NCBI RefSeq assembly: GCF_011039135.1
Contig: NZ_JAAKEJ010000005.1
Location: forward strand, 124,001-188,000
DNA: 64,000 nt
Source: Desulfovibrio sp. ZJ209
Lineage (GTDB): Bacteria > Desulfobacterota > Desulfovibrionia > Desulfovibrionales > Desulfovibrionaceae
Reading direction: 5' to 3'
Shown here: piece by piece, positions 50,259 through 58,485 of the stretch
Layout of the letters: every line of letters begins with the position of its first letter
Position numbering within the stretch: the stretch's first letter is position 1
Position numbers and translations under genes: made by a program
The notes under the pieces: generated by a model
Databases searched by the model: none
Told to the model about the DNA's origin: nothing
What the model saw: the letters and a program-made list of their open reading frames with translations, nothing else

Positions 50259-51386
50259 TTAGATTACCTCCAGATCCGCATGCAGCGAGCCGGAAACCTG
50301 CAGGCTGCGCAGGATGGAAATCAGGTCGCGCGGGGTGGCGCCGATGGCGTTGAGGCCGTCCACCAGCTCCTGCAGGGTGGCGCCTTCCACCATGTGCAGG
50401 CGGCGGCTCTCCTCGCGGACATTGATGTCCGTCTCGGGCGTGACAACGGTCTGCCCCTGCGAGAAGGGCCCGGGCTGCGAGACCTGCTCGTTCTCCTGCA
50501 CGGTTATCTGCAAATTGCCGTGGGCCACGGCCGCGCGCGTGATGCGCACGTCCTTGCCGAGGACGACGGTGCCGGTCTTTTCGTCCACCACCACCTTGGC
50601 GGCGGTGTCGGGCGTGACCTCGAGGTTTTCCACCGAGGCCATGAGCGGGACGAGATTGTTGCGGTACTGCGGCGGCACGTCGAGGCTCACGCTCATGGCG
50701 TCCACGGCGCGCGCGAAGGAGCCGCCCATGGCGGTGTTGAGGCGCTCGGCGATCTGCTGCGCCGTGGTGAAGTCGCCCACGCGCATGTTGAGGGTGAGCT
50801 TGTCCTGCTGGTTGAACTCGAAGGGGATGGCCCGCTCCACGATGCCGCCGCCGGGGATGAGGCCCACGGTGCTCACGTTCTTGGAGGTGGTCGCGGCCTC
50901 GCCGTTGACGGAATAGCCGCCCACGGTGAGCGCGCCCTGGGCGAGGCAGTAGGTCTTGCCGTCCACGCCCTTGAGCGCCGTCTGGAGCAGCACGCCGCCG
51001 AGCAGCGAGGTCGCGTCGCCCACGGAGGAGACGGTCACGTCGAGCCGCGTGCCCGGCTTGGAGGAGACGGGCATGCGCGCCGTGACCATGACCGAGGCCA
51101 CGTTCTTGACCTTGAGCGCCGAGGAATTGAGCCCGATGCCCATGCGGTCGAGCATGTTCTTCATGGAGCTCATGGTGAAGGCCGAATCCTTCTTGTCGCC
51201 CGTGCCCGCGAGGCCCACCACGAGGCCGTAGCCGATGAGCTGGTTGTCGCGCACGCCGGAGAAGGTGGCGATGTCCTTGATGCGCACGGCCTCCGCCGGC
51301 GCGGACCAGCCAAGGATGCTCACGGCGAGGGCCAGGGCCCACAGGCAGCGGAACAGCGGCGTCAAAATCTTGAAGAACGATTGCAT
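50259..51386 (-). CDS. flgI: Flagellar P-ring protein
   Basis: FlgI forms the periplasmic P ring around the rod in the peptidoglycan layer. The 375-residue protein has a cleavable signal peptide at about 1-33 (ending SAPAEA), then [26 protein letters not shown] (in parts), the [21 protein letters not shown] region and a conserved C-terminus near [22 protein letters not shown]. Length is normal. It heads the flgI-flgJ-flgN-flgK-flgL-csrA-fliW block and has a sigma-54-like promoter about 100 bases upstream. Confidence 0.95.
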   Translation of the reverse strand: MQSFFKILTPLFRCLWALALAVSILGWSAPAEAVRIKDIATFSGVRDNQLIGYGLVVGLAGTGDKKDSAFTMSSMKNMLDRMGIGLNSSALKVKNVASVMVTARMPVSSKPGTRLDVTVSSVGDATSLLGGVLLQTALKGVDGKTYCLAQGALTVGGYSVNGEAATTSKNVSTVGLIPGGGIVERAIPFEFNQQDKLTLNMRVGDFTTAQQIAERLNTAMGGSFARAVDAMSVSLDVPPQYRNNLVPLMASVENLEVTPDTAAKVVVDEKTGTVVLGKDVRITRAAVAHGNLQITVQENEQVSQPGPFSQGQTVVTPETDINVREESRRLHMVEGATLQELVDGLNAIGATPRDLISILRSLQVSGSLHADLEVI

Positions 51387-51490
51387 GGATACTCCCTCCG
51401 CGCCGCCGGCCCATGGCCTGAGATTGCGGTGTTCCCGCCCTTATCCGGGGGGTCTGGAAAGCGGCGCTCTGGCTGTGCTTGCCCTCAATA

Positions 51491-51506
51491 TGCAGAAACC
51501 ATGCCT
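51491..51506 (-). promoter_or_regulatory. Sigma-54-like promoter upstream of flgI
   Basis: On the minus strand AGGCATG-GTTT-CTGCA keeps the essential GG (-24) and GC (-12) with correct 12-base spacing and matches 9 of 12 consensus positions. It lies just downstream of the flgM terminator and about 105 bases before flgI. Confidence 0.55.
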
Positions 51507-51541
51507 AAAATAAAAAACGGCCGCTCCCAAAGGAACGGCCG
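51507..51541 (-). terminator. Intrinsic terminator of flgM
   Basis: On the minus strand a 10-bp stem (51541-51532 with 51527-51518, one G-U pair) with a TTTG loop is followed by TTTTTTATTTT. Confidence 0.9.
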
Positions 51542-51580
51542 CATTCTGGCTGGTAGTTTCGGCTGCTGTGGTGCGCCCGC

Positions 51581-51913
51581 TCACACGATGCGGAAGAGCG
51601 AGGGCTCCTCGCGCACCAGGCTCTCGGCGATGGCCTGGGCGTCGATAGTGTAGGTGCCGTTGGCCACCTGCTCGCGGAGCTCGGCCACGCGGTCGGCGCG
51701 CACGTCGGGCGTGTTCTGGGCCGTGCGCCGCGCCTCGGTGAGCAGGAGGGCATCGCGCGAAACGCTGATGGTGTCGCCGCCGGAGCTGTTCTCTTCGGCC
51801 GGCTTCGCCCGGCCCGCGGCGGCCTCGCCGCTTTTCTCCGCCGCGTTGGCCGCGGAGCTGTTGGCATAAGGGTCAAGCAGCGGGTAGCCCATGCCGGCAT
51901 TGCGGATTTCCAT
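51581..51913 (-). CDS. flgM: Anti-sigma-28 factor FlgM
   Basis: FlgM holds sigma-28 (FliA) inactive until it is exported through the finished hook. The 110-residue protein has a disordered N-terminal half and the sigma-binding C-terminal half from about residue 48: ISVSRDALLLTEARR, VRADRVAELREQVANGTY and IDAQAIAESLV, which is the family pattern. The start at 51913 has AAGGAG 6 bases upstream. It is cotranscribed with the gene at 51993-52439 from a sigma-28-like promoter and closes with its own terminator. Confidence 0.9.
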   Translation of the reverse strand: MEIRNAGMGYPLLDPYANSSAANAAEKSGEAAAGRAKPAEENSSGGDTISVSRDALLLTEARRTAQNTPDVRADRVAELREQVANGTYTIDAQAIAESLVREEPSLFRIV

Positions 51914-51992
51914 TCTCTGCTCCTTCAGCAGGGGTTCTCCCCTGCGGCGGGTCTCATGCTTCGCGCCGTCCCACGCCCGGCGCCCTGGCCTT

Positions 51993-52439
51993 TCAGCAGA
52001 CGGCTTCGGCCCTTTCGGGCTTCTCCAGCATGCCCTGGTCAACTTTCTGGCGCGTGATGCGCCACAAGGCATGCCGCGCGCGCCGCTCTTCCTCCGCGCT
52101 CAACGGCCGCTGACCTTCCGGCTCAATGGCCACGATGCGGAGCCGCGCCCCCGGCGGGTAGGTGAAGCCCACTTCAAGGCCCATGGCCTCGCTGAGCTCC
52201 GCGCGGATGTCCTCCACCACGGGATTGGCGCTTCCCGTGAATATGAGGGTCTCATACAATTCCCGTGCCACTTTTTCCACAAAGACACGGCGATTAACGG
52301 ACGGGTCCGGGTCCTGGGGCTTCTCGCCCGCGGCCAGGCGCCGCTTGACGCGGAAACGCGCCAGCCGGCGTGCCGCGAGCAGTTGCTGCTCATAGCTCTG
52401 GAGCATGATCCGCATTTGCAGGCTGCGCATATCAGGCAT
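51993..52439 (-). CDS. Uncharacterised protein of the flagellar cluster
   Basis: This 148-residue protein is not recognised by a named family. The N-terminal 40 residues are helical and basic (SLQMRIMLQSYEQQLLAARRL), the middle contains VFVEKVARELYETLIFTGSANPVVEDIRAELSEAMGLEV (in parts), and a beta-rich LRIVAIEPEGQRPLS segment follows. No signal peptide or membrane segment. It lies 79 bases before flgM and directly behind a sigma-28-like promoter, so it is expressed as a late flagellar gene. Comparable genes sit next to flgM in other Desulfovibrio genomes, as far as I recall. Confidence 0.7.
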   Translation of the reverse strand: MPDMRSLQMRIMLQSYEQQLLAARRLARFRVKRRLAAGEKPQDPDPSVNRRVFVEKVARELYETLIFTGSANPVVEDIRAELSEAMGLEVGFTYPPGARLRIVAIEPEGQRPLSAEEERRARHALWRITRQKVDQGMLEKPERAEAVC

Positions 52440-52459
52440 GAGACACCATCCTGCAGCTC

Positions 52460-52486
52460 TTTACGGCCATGGCCGGCAAAACTTTA
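52460..52486 (-). promoter_or_regulatory. Sigma-28 (FliA) promoter of the flgM unit
   Basis: On the minus strand TAAA (52486-52483), a 15-base spacer, then GCCGTAAA (52467-52460). The -35 and spacer are exact and the -10 matches GCCGATAA in 6 of 8 positions. Confidence 0.7.
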
Positions 52487-52552
52487 GACTTTTTTTATGC
52501 TTTTTACAGGCGGGGCGCAAGTTGCCTCCAAGTTCCCGGCAAAGCGGGAAAA

Positions 52553-53926
52553 TCAGTTCCTGTTCCGCGCCAGCACGCACCAGATTGCCGCGAGGTTGCA
52601 GAGGCAGAAAATGACGAGGTCCACCCGCATGCAGCGCATGAAGGCCGGCAGGGTTGCGGCGTCCACCGGCGCATTGCCGAGGAAGAAGCCGAGCGTCAGG
52701 GTAATGACGACCATGTTGAAGAGCTGGCCGGCCGTGCGTACAGCGCCGGTGAGCCCGGATGCCTGCCCCACGTGCGTCTCGCCCGCGCTTTCGAGGATGA
52801 TGGACGTGTTGGACAATGCAAAGAGGCTCATGCCGGCCCCGAGAAAGGCCTGGATGACGAAGATCAGCGCAAGCGGCGACTCCAGTGTCAAAAAGGCCGC
52901 CACGGCGAGGCCCACCCCGCACAAGGCCACGCCCACGGCGCTCACATGGCCCGGGCGCCAGCTCCTGCACAGGCGCGCGGCGAGCGGCGTGGTGAGGGCC
53001 TGCACCACGGACTGGAAGGCGAGCACCAAGCCGGCCTCCTCCACTTCAAGGCCGCGGCCCACCTGGAGATAGAGGCTGAAGAAAAAGAGGATGCCGAAAA
53101 AGGAGCTGTAATTGACGAAGGCCGCCAGCGAGGACAGCGCGAAGACCCGGTTTTGCGCGAGCAGGCGCATGTCGAGCAGCGGATACCGGCTTTTGAGCTC
53201 GTGCAGCCAGAAGAAGAAGATGAGCCCGGCGAAGGCCGCCAGCAGGCACCAGGCGAGGCCGGGCTGCTCTGCGAGCTCCGAGGCGCCGAAGGTGAGCGCG
53301 ATCATGGCGCAGCCGTAAATGACGCAGCCCGAGGCGTCGAAGGGCTGGCCGGCGGCGGTGCGCCACTCCTGCCGCACTGTAGCCTTCATCAGCCAGAAAA
53401 CGCCCACAAAGGCGAGCGCATTGCCCCAGAACAGCCAGTGCCAGCCGAGCACGCCGGTCACGAAGCCGGCGATGGGCGGCCCGCAGGCGATGCCCGCGTA
53501 CACGGCGGCGCCGCTGAAGCCAAGATAGGCCGCCCGCTTTTCCGGCGGCGCGGCCGAGGCCAGGAGCGCGAGGCCGCTGGCGTTGAACATGGCGCCCCCG
53601 AGCCCCTGGAAGAAGCGCAGGGCGATGAAGAGCGGCACCGAGCGCACGAAGCCCAGGGCCGCGCCGCACACGGCGAACATGGCGATGCCCAGGAGGAAGA
53701 TGCGCCGGCGCCCGAAAATGTCGCCAAGGCTCCCGGAAGCGAGCTGGAACACGGCGAGGCCCAGCGAGTAGAAGGCGCCGATGAGGCTCAGTTGCCGGGC
53801 GCTGGCGTCCAGGCTTTCACCGATGGCCGGCAGCACCGCGTTCACCCCGGCGAGCATGAAGGGCATGCAGAACAGGGAGGCGCAAATGGCCGCCAGCAGC
53901 GGCCGGTGGCTTTTCTCGATACTCAT
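52553..53926 (-). CDS. MFS multidrug-type exporter (DHA2-like)
   Basis: A 457-residue major facilitator with about 14 predicted transmembrane helices. Motif A (GSLGDIFGRRRIFLLG) lies in the loop near residues 67-82, and the RFFQGLGGAMFNASGLAL segment of helix 4 is typical of drug:proton antiporters. The 14-helix layout places it in the DHA2 group; the substrate is unknown. It is a single gene between the flagellar block and metF with no adjacent regulator. Confidence 0.85.
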   Translation of the reverse strand: MSIEKSHRPLLAAICASLFCMPFMLAGVNAVLPAIGESLDASARQLSLIGAFYSLGLAVFQLASGSLGDIFGRRRIFLLGIAMFAVCGAALGFVRSVPLFIALRFFQGLGGAMFNASGLALLASAAPPEKRAAYLGFSGAAVYAGIACGPPIAGFVTGVLGWHWLFWGNALAFVGVFWLMKATVRQEWRTAAGQPFDASGCVIYGCAMIALTFGASELAEQPGLAWCLLAAFAGLIFFFWLHELKSRYPLLDMRLLAQNRVFALSSLAAFVNYSSFFGILFFFSLYLQVGRGLEVEEAGLVLAFQSVVQALTTPLAARLCRSWRPGHVSAVGVALCGVGLAVAAFLTLESPLALIFVIQAFLGAGMSLFALSNTSIILESAGETHVGQASGLTGAVRTAGQLFNMVVITLTLGFFLGNAPVDAATLPAFMRCMRVDLVIFCLCNLAAIWCVLARNRN

Positions 53927-53986
53927 GGCGCAAGCCTAGGGGCCTTGGCGCCGGCGGTCAAGCTGAGGATGGGGCCTCGCCTGCCC

Positions 53987-54856
53987 CTAGAACCGGACTT
54001 CCTCCGCGATGCGGCGGCAGAGGCCGGGCTTGTTCAGGGTATAGAGATGGATGCCCGGGGCGCCCATGTCCATGAGCCGGCGGATCTGGCGCACGGCAAA
54101 GGCCAGCCCCGCCTCCCGCACGGCCTCGGCGCCGCCGGCCTTGTGGGCCTCCTCCAGGTCGAGGTAGAGCTTGCCCGGGATATTGGCCCCGCAGAGCGAG
54201 AGCACCCGGCGCAGGGAATCCAGGCTCTGGATGGGCAGGATGCCGGGTACCACGGGCACGTCCAGCCCGTGTTCGCGCAGGCTCTCCACCAAGGCTTCGT
54301 ATTCGCGCACGTCAAAAAAGAGCTGGGTGATGGCGAAATCCGCGCCGGCGGCGATCTTTTCCGCCGTATAGCGGCGGTCGAGGGCAAAAGTGGGGGACTC
54401 GGGATGGGGCGCGGGATAGGCCGCGACGCCGATGCCCATGTCGGGCTCGCACTCCCGGATGAAGCGCACGAGCTCGGCGGTATGGCGGAAGGCGCCGCAG
54501 GTGCTTTCCCACGTCGTCCCCCTGGGCGGGTCGCCGCGCAGGGCGAGCACATTGGCCACGCCGTGGGCGCGCAGCTCGCGCAAAAAGGCGGCGATGTCCC
54601 CGGGCTGCGCACCCACACAGGTGAGGTGCGCCATGGCCGTGAAGCCGCGCCGCGCGAGCTCCGCCGTGACGGCCAGGGTGTTGCGCTGTCTGGAGCCGCC
54701 GGCCCCGTAGGTGACGGACACAAAGAGCGGCCGGAGCGCCCGCAGCTCCTCCACGGTGGCGTAAAAGGCGGGCAATTGCCCCTCCTCGGCCGGCGGGAAA
54801 AATTCGAGGGAAAAGAACGGACGCTCCGCCTGGCGGATCAGGGTGCCGATACGCAT
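53987..54856 (-). CDS. metF: 5,10-methylenetetrahydrofolate reductase
   Basis: MetF makes 5-methyltetrahydrofolate, the methyl donor for methionine synthesis. The 289-residue FAD enzyme has the conserved FSLEFFPPAEEGQ near 15-27, the SVTYGAGGSRQRNT segment near 47-60, ALRGDPPRG near 104, and ADFAITQLFFD near 170-180. Length is normal for the bacterial form. AAGGAG precedes the start. Its promoter is overlaid by a 20-bp palindrome, which suggests control by methionine-cycle status. Confidence 0.94.
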   Translation of the reverse strand: MRIGTLIRQAERPFFSLEFFPPAEEGQLPAFYATVEELRALRPLFVSVTYGAGGSRQRNTLAVTAELARRGFTAMAHLTCVGAQPGDIAAFLRELRAHGVANVLALRGDPPRGTTWESTCGAFRHTAELVRFIRECEPDMGIGVAAYPAPHPESPTFALDRRYTAEKIAAGADFAITQLFFDVREYEALVESLREHGLDVPVVPGILPIQSLDSLRRVLSLCGANIPGKLYLDLEEAHKAGGAEAVREAGLAFAVRQIRRLMDMGAPGIHLYTLNKPGLCRRIAEEVRF

Positions 54857-54978
54857 GGGTCGCTCCTTGGACTTTATGGCGGGAATTGCCGACGACGCGG
54901 TGCTGCGCCGGGTTGCCGCCCGAAAGATGCCCTTTGGATGGTTGTACGCCGTGGATGATTGATCCCGGACAAAGTATT

Positions 54979-55006
54979 TCTATATCAAGATATATTGATA
55001 TGTCAA
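54979..55006 (-). promoter_or_regulatory. metF promoter with overlapping 20-bp palindromic operator
   Basis: On the minus strand a perfect TTGACA (55006-55001), 16 bases, then TATAGA (54984-54979). The spacer and box edges are filled by the palindrome ATATCAAGATATATTGATAT (54982-55001), symmetric at all but one base pair. It resembles operators of ArsR-family regulators of the methionine cycle (SahR) described in Desulfovibrio; that assignment is from memory of the family. Confidence 0.7.
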
Positions 55007-55128
55007 TCTCCACGGCGCAAAACCTTGCCAAAGCCGCGGCCGGGGCTTAAAAACTCAGGCAGGAAAGGCTGCCGGCGCCCAGCCACTGCCGCAGGGTACG
55101 CGATGTGCGTGGCCCTTTCCTCACCGCC

Positions 55129-56235
55129 ATGCGCCGCATTTGCCAGTCAGTTCTCCAGACCAGCCGCGCCCGCCGCTTTCGCGCCCTGGCGGCGCTCTGC
55201 GCGCTCGGGCTGTGCCTGCTCGCCGCGCCCGTCACGGCTTGGGCGGAAGCTCCCGCCGGCGGCCTGCCTGCCCAAGCCCCCGAAGCCGCGGCCGAGGCCT
55301 TGCGCGCGGACAGGGGCCTCGCCCCCGCGCCTCCCCAGCCGCCCCCGGCCGCCCCGGAGGAAACCCCGGCGCCCGCCCCCAAGGCCCGCAACGCTTCCGG
55401 CAGGAACAGGGTGGGCATCGACGCCGAGGGCGGCGCCCAGTGGCTAACGCTCGAACCGGGGCTGGAGTTCGGCGAGTTCCGCCTCGAAGGCGGAGACTTC
55501 CGGCTCACGGCCCTGCGCATCGACCCGGAACACTTCGAGTTCGAGCTCTGCGCGAGCTCCGCCGACGGCAAGGGCCCGCGCACTCTCGACGCCTGGGGCG
55601 AGGAGCGCGGCCTCGTGGCCGCCATCAATGCCAGCATGTACCGCGAGGACGGCTCCACCAGCACGGGCTATATGCGCGGCGCGGGCCACGTCAACAATGG
55701 CCGGCTCGTGGACCGCTTCGGCGCCTTCTTCGTGGCCGGCCCGGGCACCGCCGGGCTGCCCCCCGCCGCCATCGTCGACCGCGACATGCCCGGCTGGCAG
55801 GAGCGCATCGGGAAATATGACCTCGTCATCCAGAATTACCGCATGATCAATGCCGACCGCCGCATCCTCTGGAGCCCGGGCGGCCCGCTCTATTCCATCT
55901 CCGCCGTGGCGCAGGACGGGGAGGGGCGCATCCTCTTCCTCCACAGCCGCGCGCCCGTTGAGGCCTATGCCTTCGCCCAGCAATTGCTCCACCTGCCGCT
56001 GGACGTGCGCACGGTCATGTATGTGGAGGGCGGCGCGCAGGCCGGCCTGCTCGTGCGCTCGCACTCGCTTCGCCGCGAGATGGGCGGCATGCACGCGCCT
56101 TCGCTGCTCGTGACGGGCAATCTCAAGGCGCAGCTCCCCAATGTGCTCGGCGTGCGCCGCAAGGCAGGCGCCGGGCAGCCCTTCCCCGCCGCTCCGGCGC
56201 CTGCCGGCCCCGAACCCACGCCTCCCGGCCCCTGA
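55129..56235 (+). CDS. Exported phosphodiester glycosidase (NAGPA) family protein
   Basis: The 368-residue protein has a signal peptide or N-terminal anchor at about 15-40 (ALAALCALGLCLLAAPVTAWA), a proline/alanine-rich linker at about 42-90, and a DUF2233/NAGPA-type domain from about 98 to 345, with GLVAAINASMYREDGSTSTGYM, LVIQNYRMI and YVEGGAQAGLLV as recognisable segments (in parts). Family members hydrolyse sugar phosphodiester links or act on exopolysaccharide; the substrate here is unknown. The ATG at 55129 is chosen because it begins the signal peptide; a GTG eight codons earlier is possible. Monocistronic. Confidence 0.75.
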   Translation: MRRICQSVLQTSRARRFRALAALCALGLCLLAAPVTAWAEAPAGGLPAQAPEAAAEALRADRGLAPAPPQPPPAAPEETPAPAPKARNASGRNRVGIDAEGGAQWLTLEPGLEFGEFRLEGGDFRLTALRIDPEHFEFELCASSADGKGPRTLDAWGEERGLVAAINASMYREDGSTSTGYMRGAGHVNNGRLVDRFGAFFVAGPGTAGLPPAAIVDRDMPGWQERIGKYDLVIQNYRMINADRRILWSPGGPLYSISAVAQDGEGRILFLHSRAPVEAYAFAQQLLHLPLDVRTVMYVEGGAQAGLLVRSHSLRREMGGMHAPSLLVTGNLKAQLPNVLGVRRKAGAGQPFPAAPAPAGPEPTPPGP

Positions 56236-56243
56236 CAAACGCC

Positions 56244-56272
56244 TTTACAAAGAGGCCGCTTTCCGCCATAAT
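56244..56272 (+). promoter_or_regulatory. Promoter of the dfx-rub operon
   Basis: TTTACA (56244-56249), 17 bases, CATAAT (56267-56272); each box matches 5 of 6. It gives a leader of about 110 bases before dfx. Confidence 0.6.
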
Positions 56273-56389
56273 CTTAGCAGGCCGGTAGGAGACAGCCCGA
56301 TGTGGCGCCTCCCGCCCCCGGAGCCGCAGCCGCCAACGCGCCGGCTCCCATGAAGGTCCGATGAGACCCCTTACCCGAGAGGTTGCGGT

Positions 56390-56776
56390 ATGACCAAAAG
56401 GCTTGAAGTGTATAAGTGCAATGTGTGCGGCAATATCGTCGAAGTGCTCCACCCCGGCGACGGAGAGCTCGTGTGCTGCGGGCAGCCCATGAAGCTCATG
56501 CAGGCCGGCTCCACCGACGGCGCCACCGAAAAGCATGTGCCCGTCATCGAGAAGTGGAAGAAGGGCTACCACGTCAAGATCGGGAGCGCCCGGCACCCCA
56601 TGGAGGAGAAGCACTATATCGAGTGGATCGAGCTCGTCACCGACGACGGCAAGGTCTACCGCCGCTTCCTCACCCCGGCCGACGAGCCCGAAGCCTTCTT
56701 CGACGAGGTGGAGGCCGACAAGGTGACGGCCCGCGAATTCTGTAACCTGCACGGTCTCTGGAAGGCCGAAAACTGA
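56390..56776 (+). CDS. dfx: Desulfoferrodoxin (superoxide reductase, two-iron type)
   Basis: It reduces superoxide to peroxide without making oxygen, protecting anaerobes. The 128-residue protein has the rubredoxin-like centre I with Cys10, Cys13, Cys29 and Cys30, and the catalytic centre II with His49, His69, His75, Cys118 and His121 (FCNLHG at the C-terminus). Both centres are intact. It is the first gene of dfx-rub, with rubredoxin its likely electron donor. Confidence 0.96.
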   Translation: MTKRLEVYKCNVCGNIVEVLHPGDGELVCCGQPMKLMQAGSTDGATEKHVPVIEKWKKGYHVKIGSARHPMEEKHYIEWIELVTDDGKVYRRFLTPADEPEAFFDEVEADKVTAREFCNLHGLWKAEN

Positions 56777-56811
56777 AGCCCCGGCGCCTCGGCGCCCAAG
56801 GAGTGAACATC

Positions 56812-56952
56812 ATGGCAGCCAACTATGTTTGCAGCGTCTGCGGCTACGAATACGAACCCAAGGAACACGACGGCGTGGCCTTTGAAGACCTGCCCGACGA
56901 CTGGACCTGCCCGGTCTGCGGCGTGGGGAAGGACCAGTTCAACAAAATGTAG
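56812..56952 (+). CDS. rub: Rubredoxin, short form
   Basis: A one-iron electron carrier for desulfoferrodoxin and Roo. The 46-residue protein has the two binding loops CSVCGY (Cys7, Cys10) and CPVCGV (Cys33, Cys36). The loop between them is about seven residues shorter than in standard 52-54 residue rubredoxins, like the known short rubredoxin of D. desulfuricans. It is too short for most gene finders. AGGAG stands upstream of ATG 56812, 35 bases after dfx. Confidence 0.95.
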   Translation: MAANYVCSVCGYEYEPKEHDGVAFEDLPDDWTCPVCGVGKDQFNKM

Positions 56953-56980
56953 CGCGCACCGCGGCGCGACAAACTGACAC

Positions 56981-57013
56981 CGCCCCGTCTTGCCCCACCG
57001 GCGAGGCGGGGCG
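56981..57013 (+). terminator. Hairpin between rub and roo
   Basis: A 14-bp stem with G-U pairs (56981-56994 with 57000-57013) but only TTT after it. It probably reduces rather than blocks transcription into roo, or protects the dfx-rub mRNA. Confidence 0.55.
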
Positions 57014-57089
57014 TTTGCGGATACGCGCCGGGAACGGCGCGGTTTTTCGTTCCGGCGCCGAGGCGCCCCTGCCCTGCTCGGAGGACATC

Positions 57090-58301
57090 ATGCAGCCCAT
57101 TGAAATCAAGAAGGATATTTTCTGGGTCGGCGAGGTCGATTTCGACCACCGCGACTTCCACGGCTATTCCCGCTGCCCCGACGGCACCACCTGCAACGCC
57201 TACCTCATCAAGGACGAAAAAAACACCCTGGTCGACTGCGTGCCCTCCGGCAAGGAAGGCGCCCTGCTTTGCCGCCTCGCCAAGACCATGCCGCCGGACA
57301 AGGTGGACTATATCGTCTGCAACCACATGGAGCTGGACCACCAGGGCGCGCTCGCCGAGATCGTGGAGCGCGTCCGGCCGGAAAAGATCTTCGTGTCCCA
57401 GCTCGGCCTGAAGACCATGGCCGGCTATTTCGCCGGCAAGGACTGGCCCATCCAGGCCGTGAAAAGCGGCGACGTGCTGGAGCTGGGCAGCCGGCGCATC
57501 ATCTTCCAGGAAACGCGCATGCTCCACTGGCCGGACAGCATGGTCTCCTACATCCCGGAAGAAAAGCTGCTCATCAGCAACGACATCTTCGGCCAGAACA
57601 TCGCGAGCACCGCCCGCTTCACGGACGATTTTGATGACCAGGGCGAATTCGTGCGCCGCATCAAGGAATACTACTACAACATCGTCCTCCCCTATTCGCC
57701 CACGGTGCTCAAGGCGCTGCCCGTGGTGGAGAGCCTCGACATCGACATGATCGCGCCCGACCACGGCCTCATCCACCGCGGCCGCGACGCCGTGCGCTTC
57801 ATCATCGACATGTACCGCAAGATGGCCGAGCAGAAGCCGCAGCAGCGCGCCGTCATCTTCTACGACACCATGTGGAAGTCCACCGAGCACATGGCCTATG
57901 CCGTGTGCAACGGCCTTGCGGAAAACGGCGTGCCCGCGCGCATCATGTCGGTCAAGCACAACCACCACAGCGCCATCATGACCGAACTGGCCGACTGCGG
58001 CGCCGTGCTCGCCGGCTCGCCCACGCACAACAACGGCATCCTGCCGCTGGTGGCCGCCATGCTCACCTATATGGAAGGGCTGCGCCCGCAAAACCGCATT
58101 GGCGGCGCCTTCGGCTCCTTCGGGTGGTCTGGCGAGGCTCCGAAGCAGCTCCAGGCGCGCCTTGCGGCCATGCACATGGAGATGCCGGCCGAGCCCGTCA
58201 AGTGCTCGTGGCGCCCCACCAAAGACGACATGAAGGCCTGCTACGCCCTGGGCGCCACCGTGGCCGACGCGCTCAAGAAGAAGTGCGCGGCAGCGAAATA
58301 A
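57090..58301 (+). CDS. roo: Rubredoxin:oxygen oxidoreductase (flavodiiron protein)
   Basis: Roo reduces O2 to water (and often NO) with electrons from rubredoxin. The 403-residue protein has the metallo-beta-lactamase diiron domain at about 1-250 with ligands in NHMELDHQG, LHWPDSM, SNDIFG and PDHGLIH, and a flavodoxin domain at about 255-400 (FYDTMWKSTEHMA and GGAFGSFGWSGEA bind FMN). Length and order match family members. GGAGG lies 5 bases before the start. It follows rub by 137 bases with a hairpin in between. Confidence 0.96.
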   Translation: MQPIEIKKDIFWVGEVDFDHRDFHGYSRCPDGTTCNAYLIKDEKNTLVDCVPSGKEGALLCRLAKTMPPDKVDYIVCNHMELDHQGALAEIVERVRPEKIFVSQLGLKTMAGYFAGKDWPIQAVKSGDVLELGSRRIIFQETRMLHWPDSMVSYIPEEKLLISNDIFGQNIASTARFTDDFDDQGEFVRRIKEYYYNIVLPYSPTVLKALPVVESLDIDMIAPDHGLIHRGRDAVRFIIDMYRKMAEQKPQQRAVIFYDTMWKSTEHMAYAVCNGLAENGVPARIMSVKHNHHSAIMTELADCGAVLAGSPTHNNGILPLVAAMLTYMEGLRPQNRIGGAFGSFGWSGEAPKQLQARLAAMHMEMPAEPVKCSWRPTKDDMKACYALGATVADALKKKCAAAK

Positions 58302-58324
58302 CAGCCGCCAGGCCCGTCTCCGCC

Positions 58325-58378
58325 GCTTCCCGCCGTTCCGGGGCTTTCACCAGCCCCGCGCGGCGGGAAGCTGTTTTT
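58325..58378 (+). terminator. Intrinsic terminator of roo
   Basis: A long two-part stem (58325-58334 with 58362-58371, inner stem GGGGCT/AGCCCC) followed by TGTTTTTTG. Confidence 0.88.
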
Positions 58379-58485
58379 TGTTGCGCGGATGGGCGGAATC
58401 CCCTACCGTAACGGCCTGCACCAAAGGCTGGATGACGCCGGCGAGAGCCTGCTTCGGCCGCCGGGCAAAGGATCGCGCAAAACCC

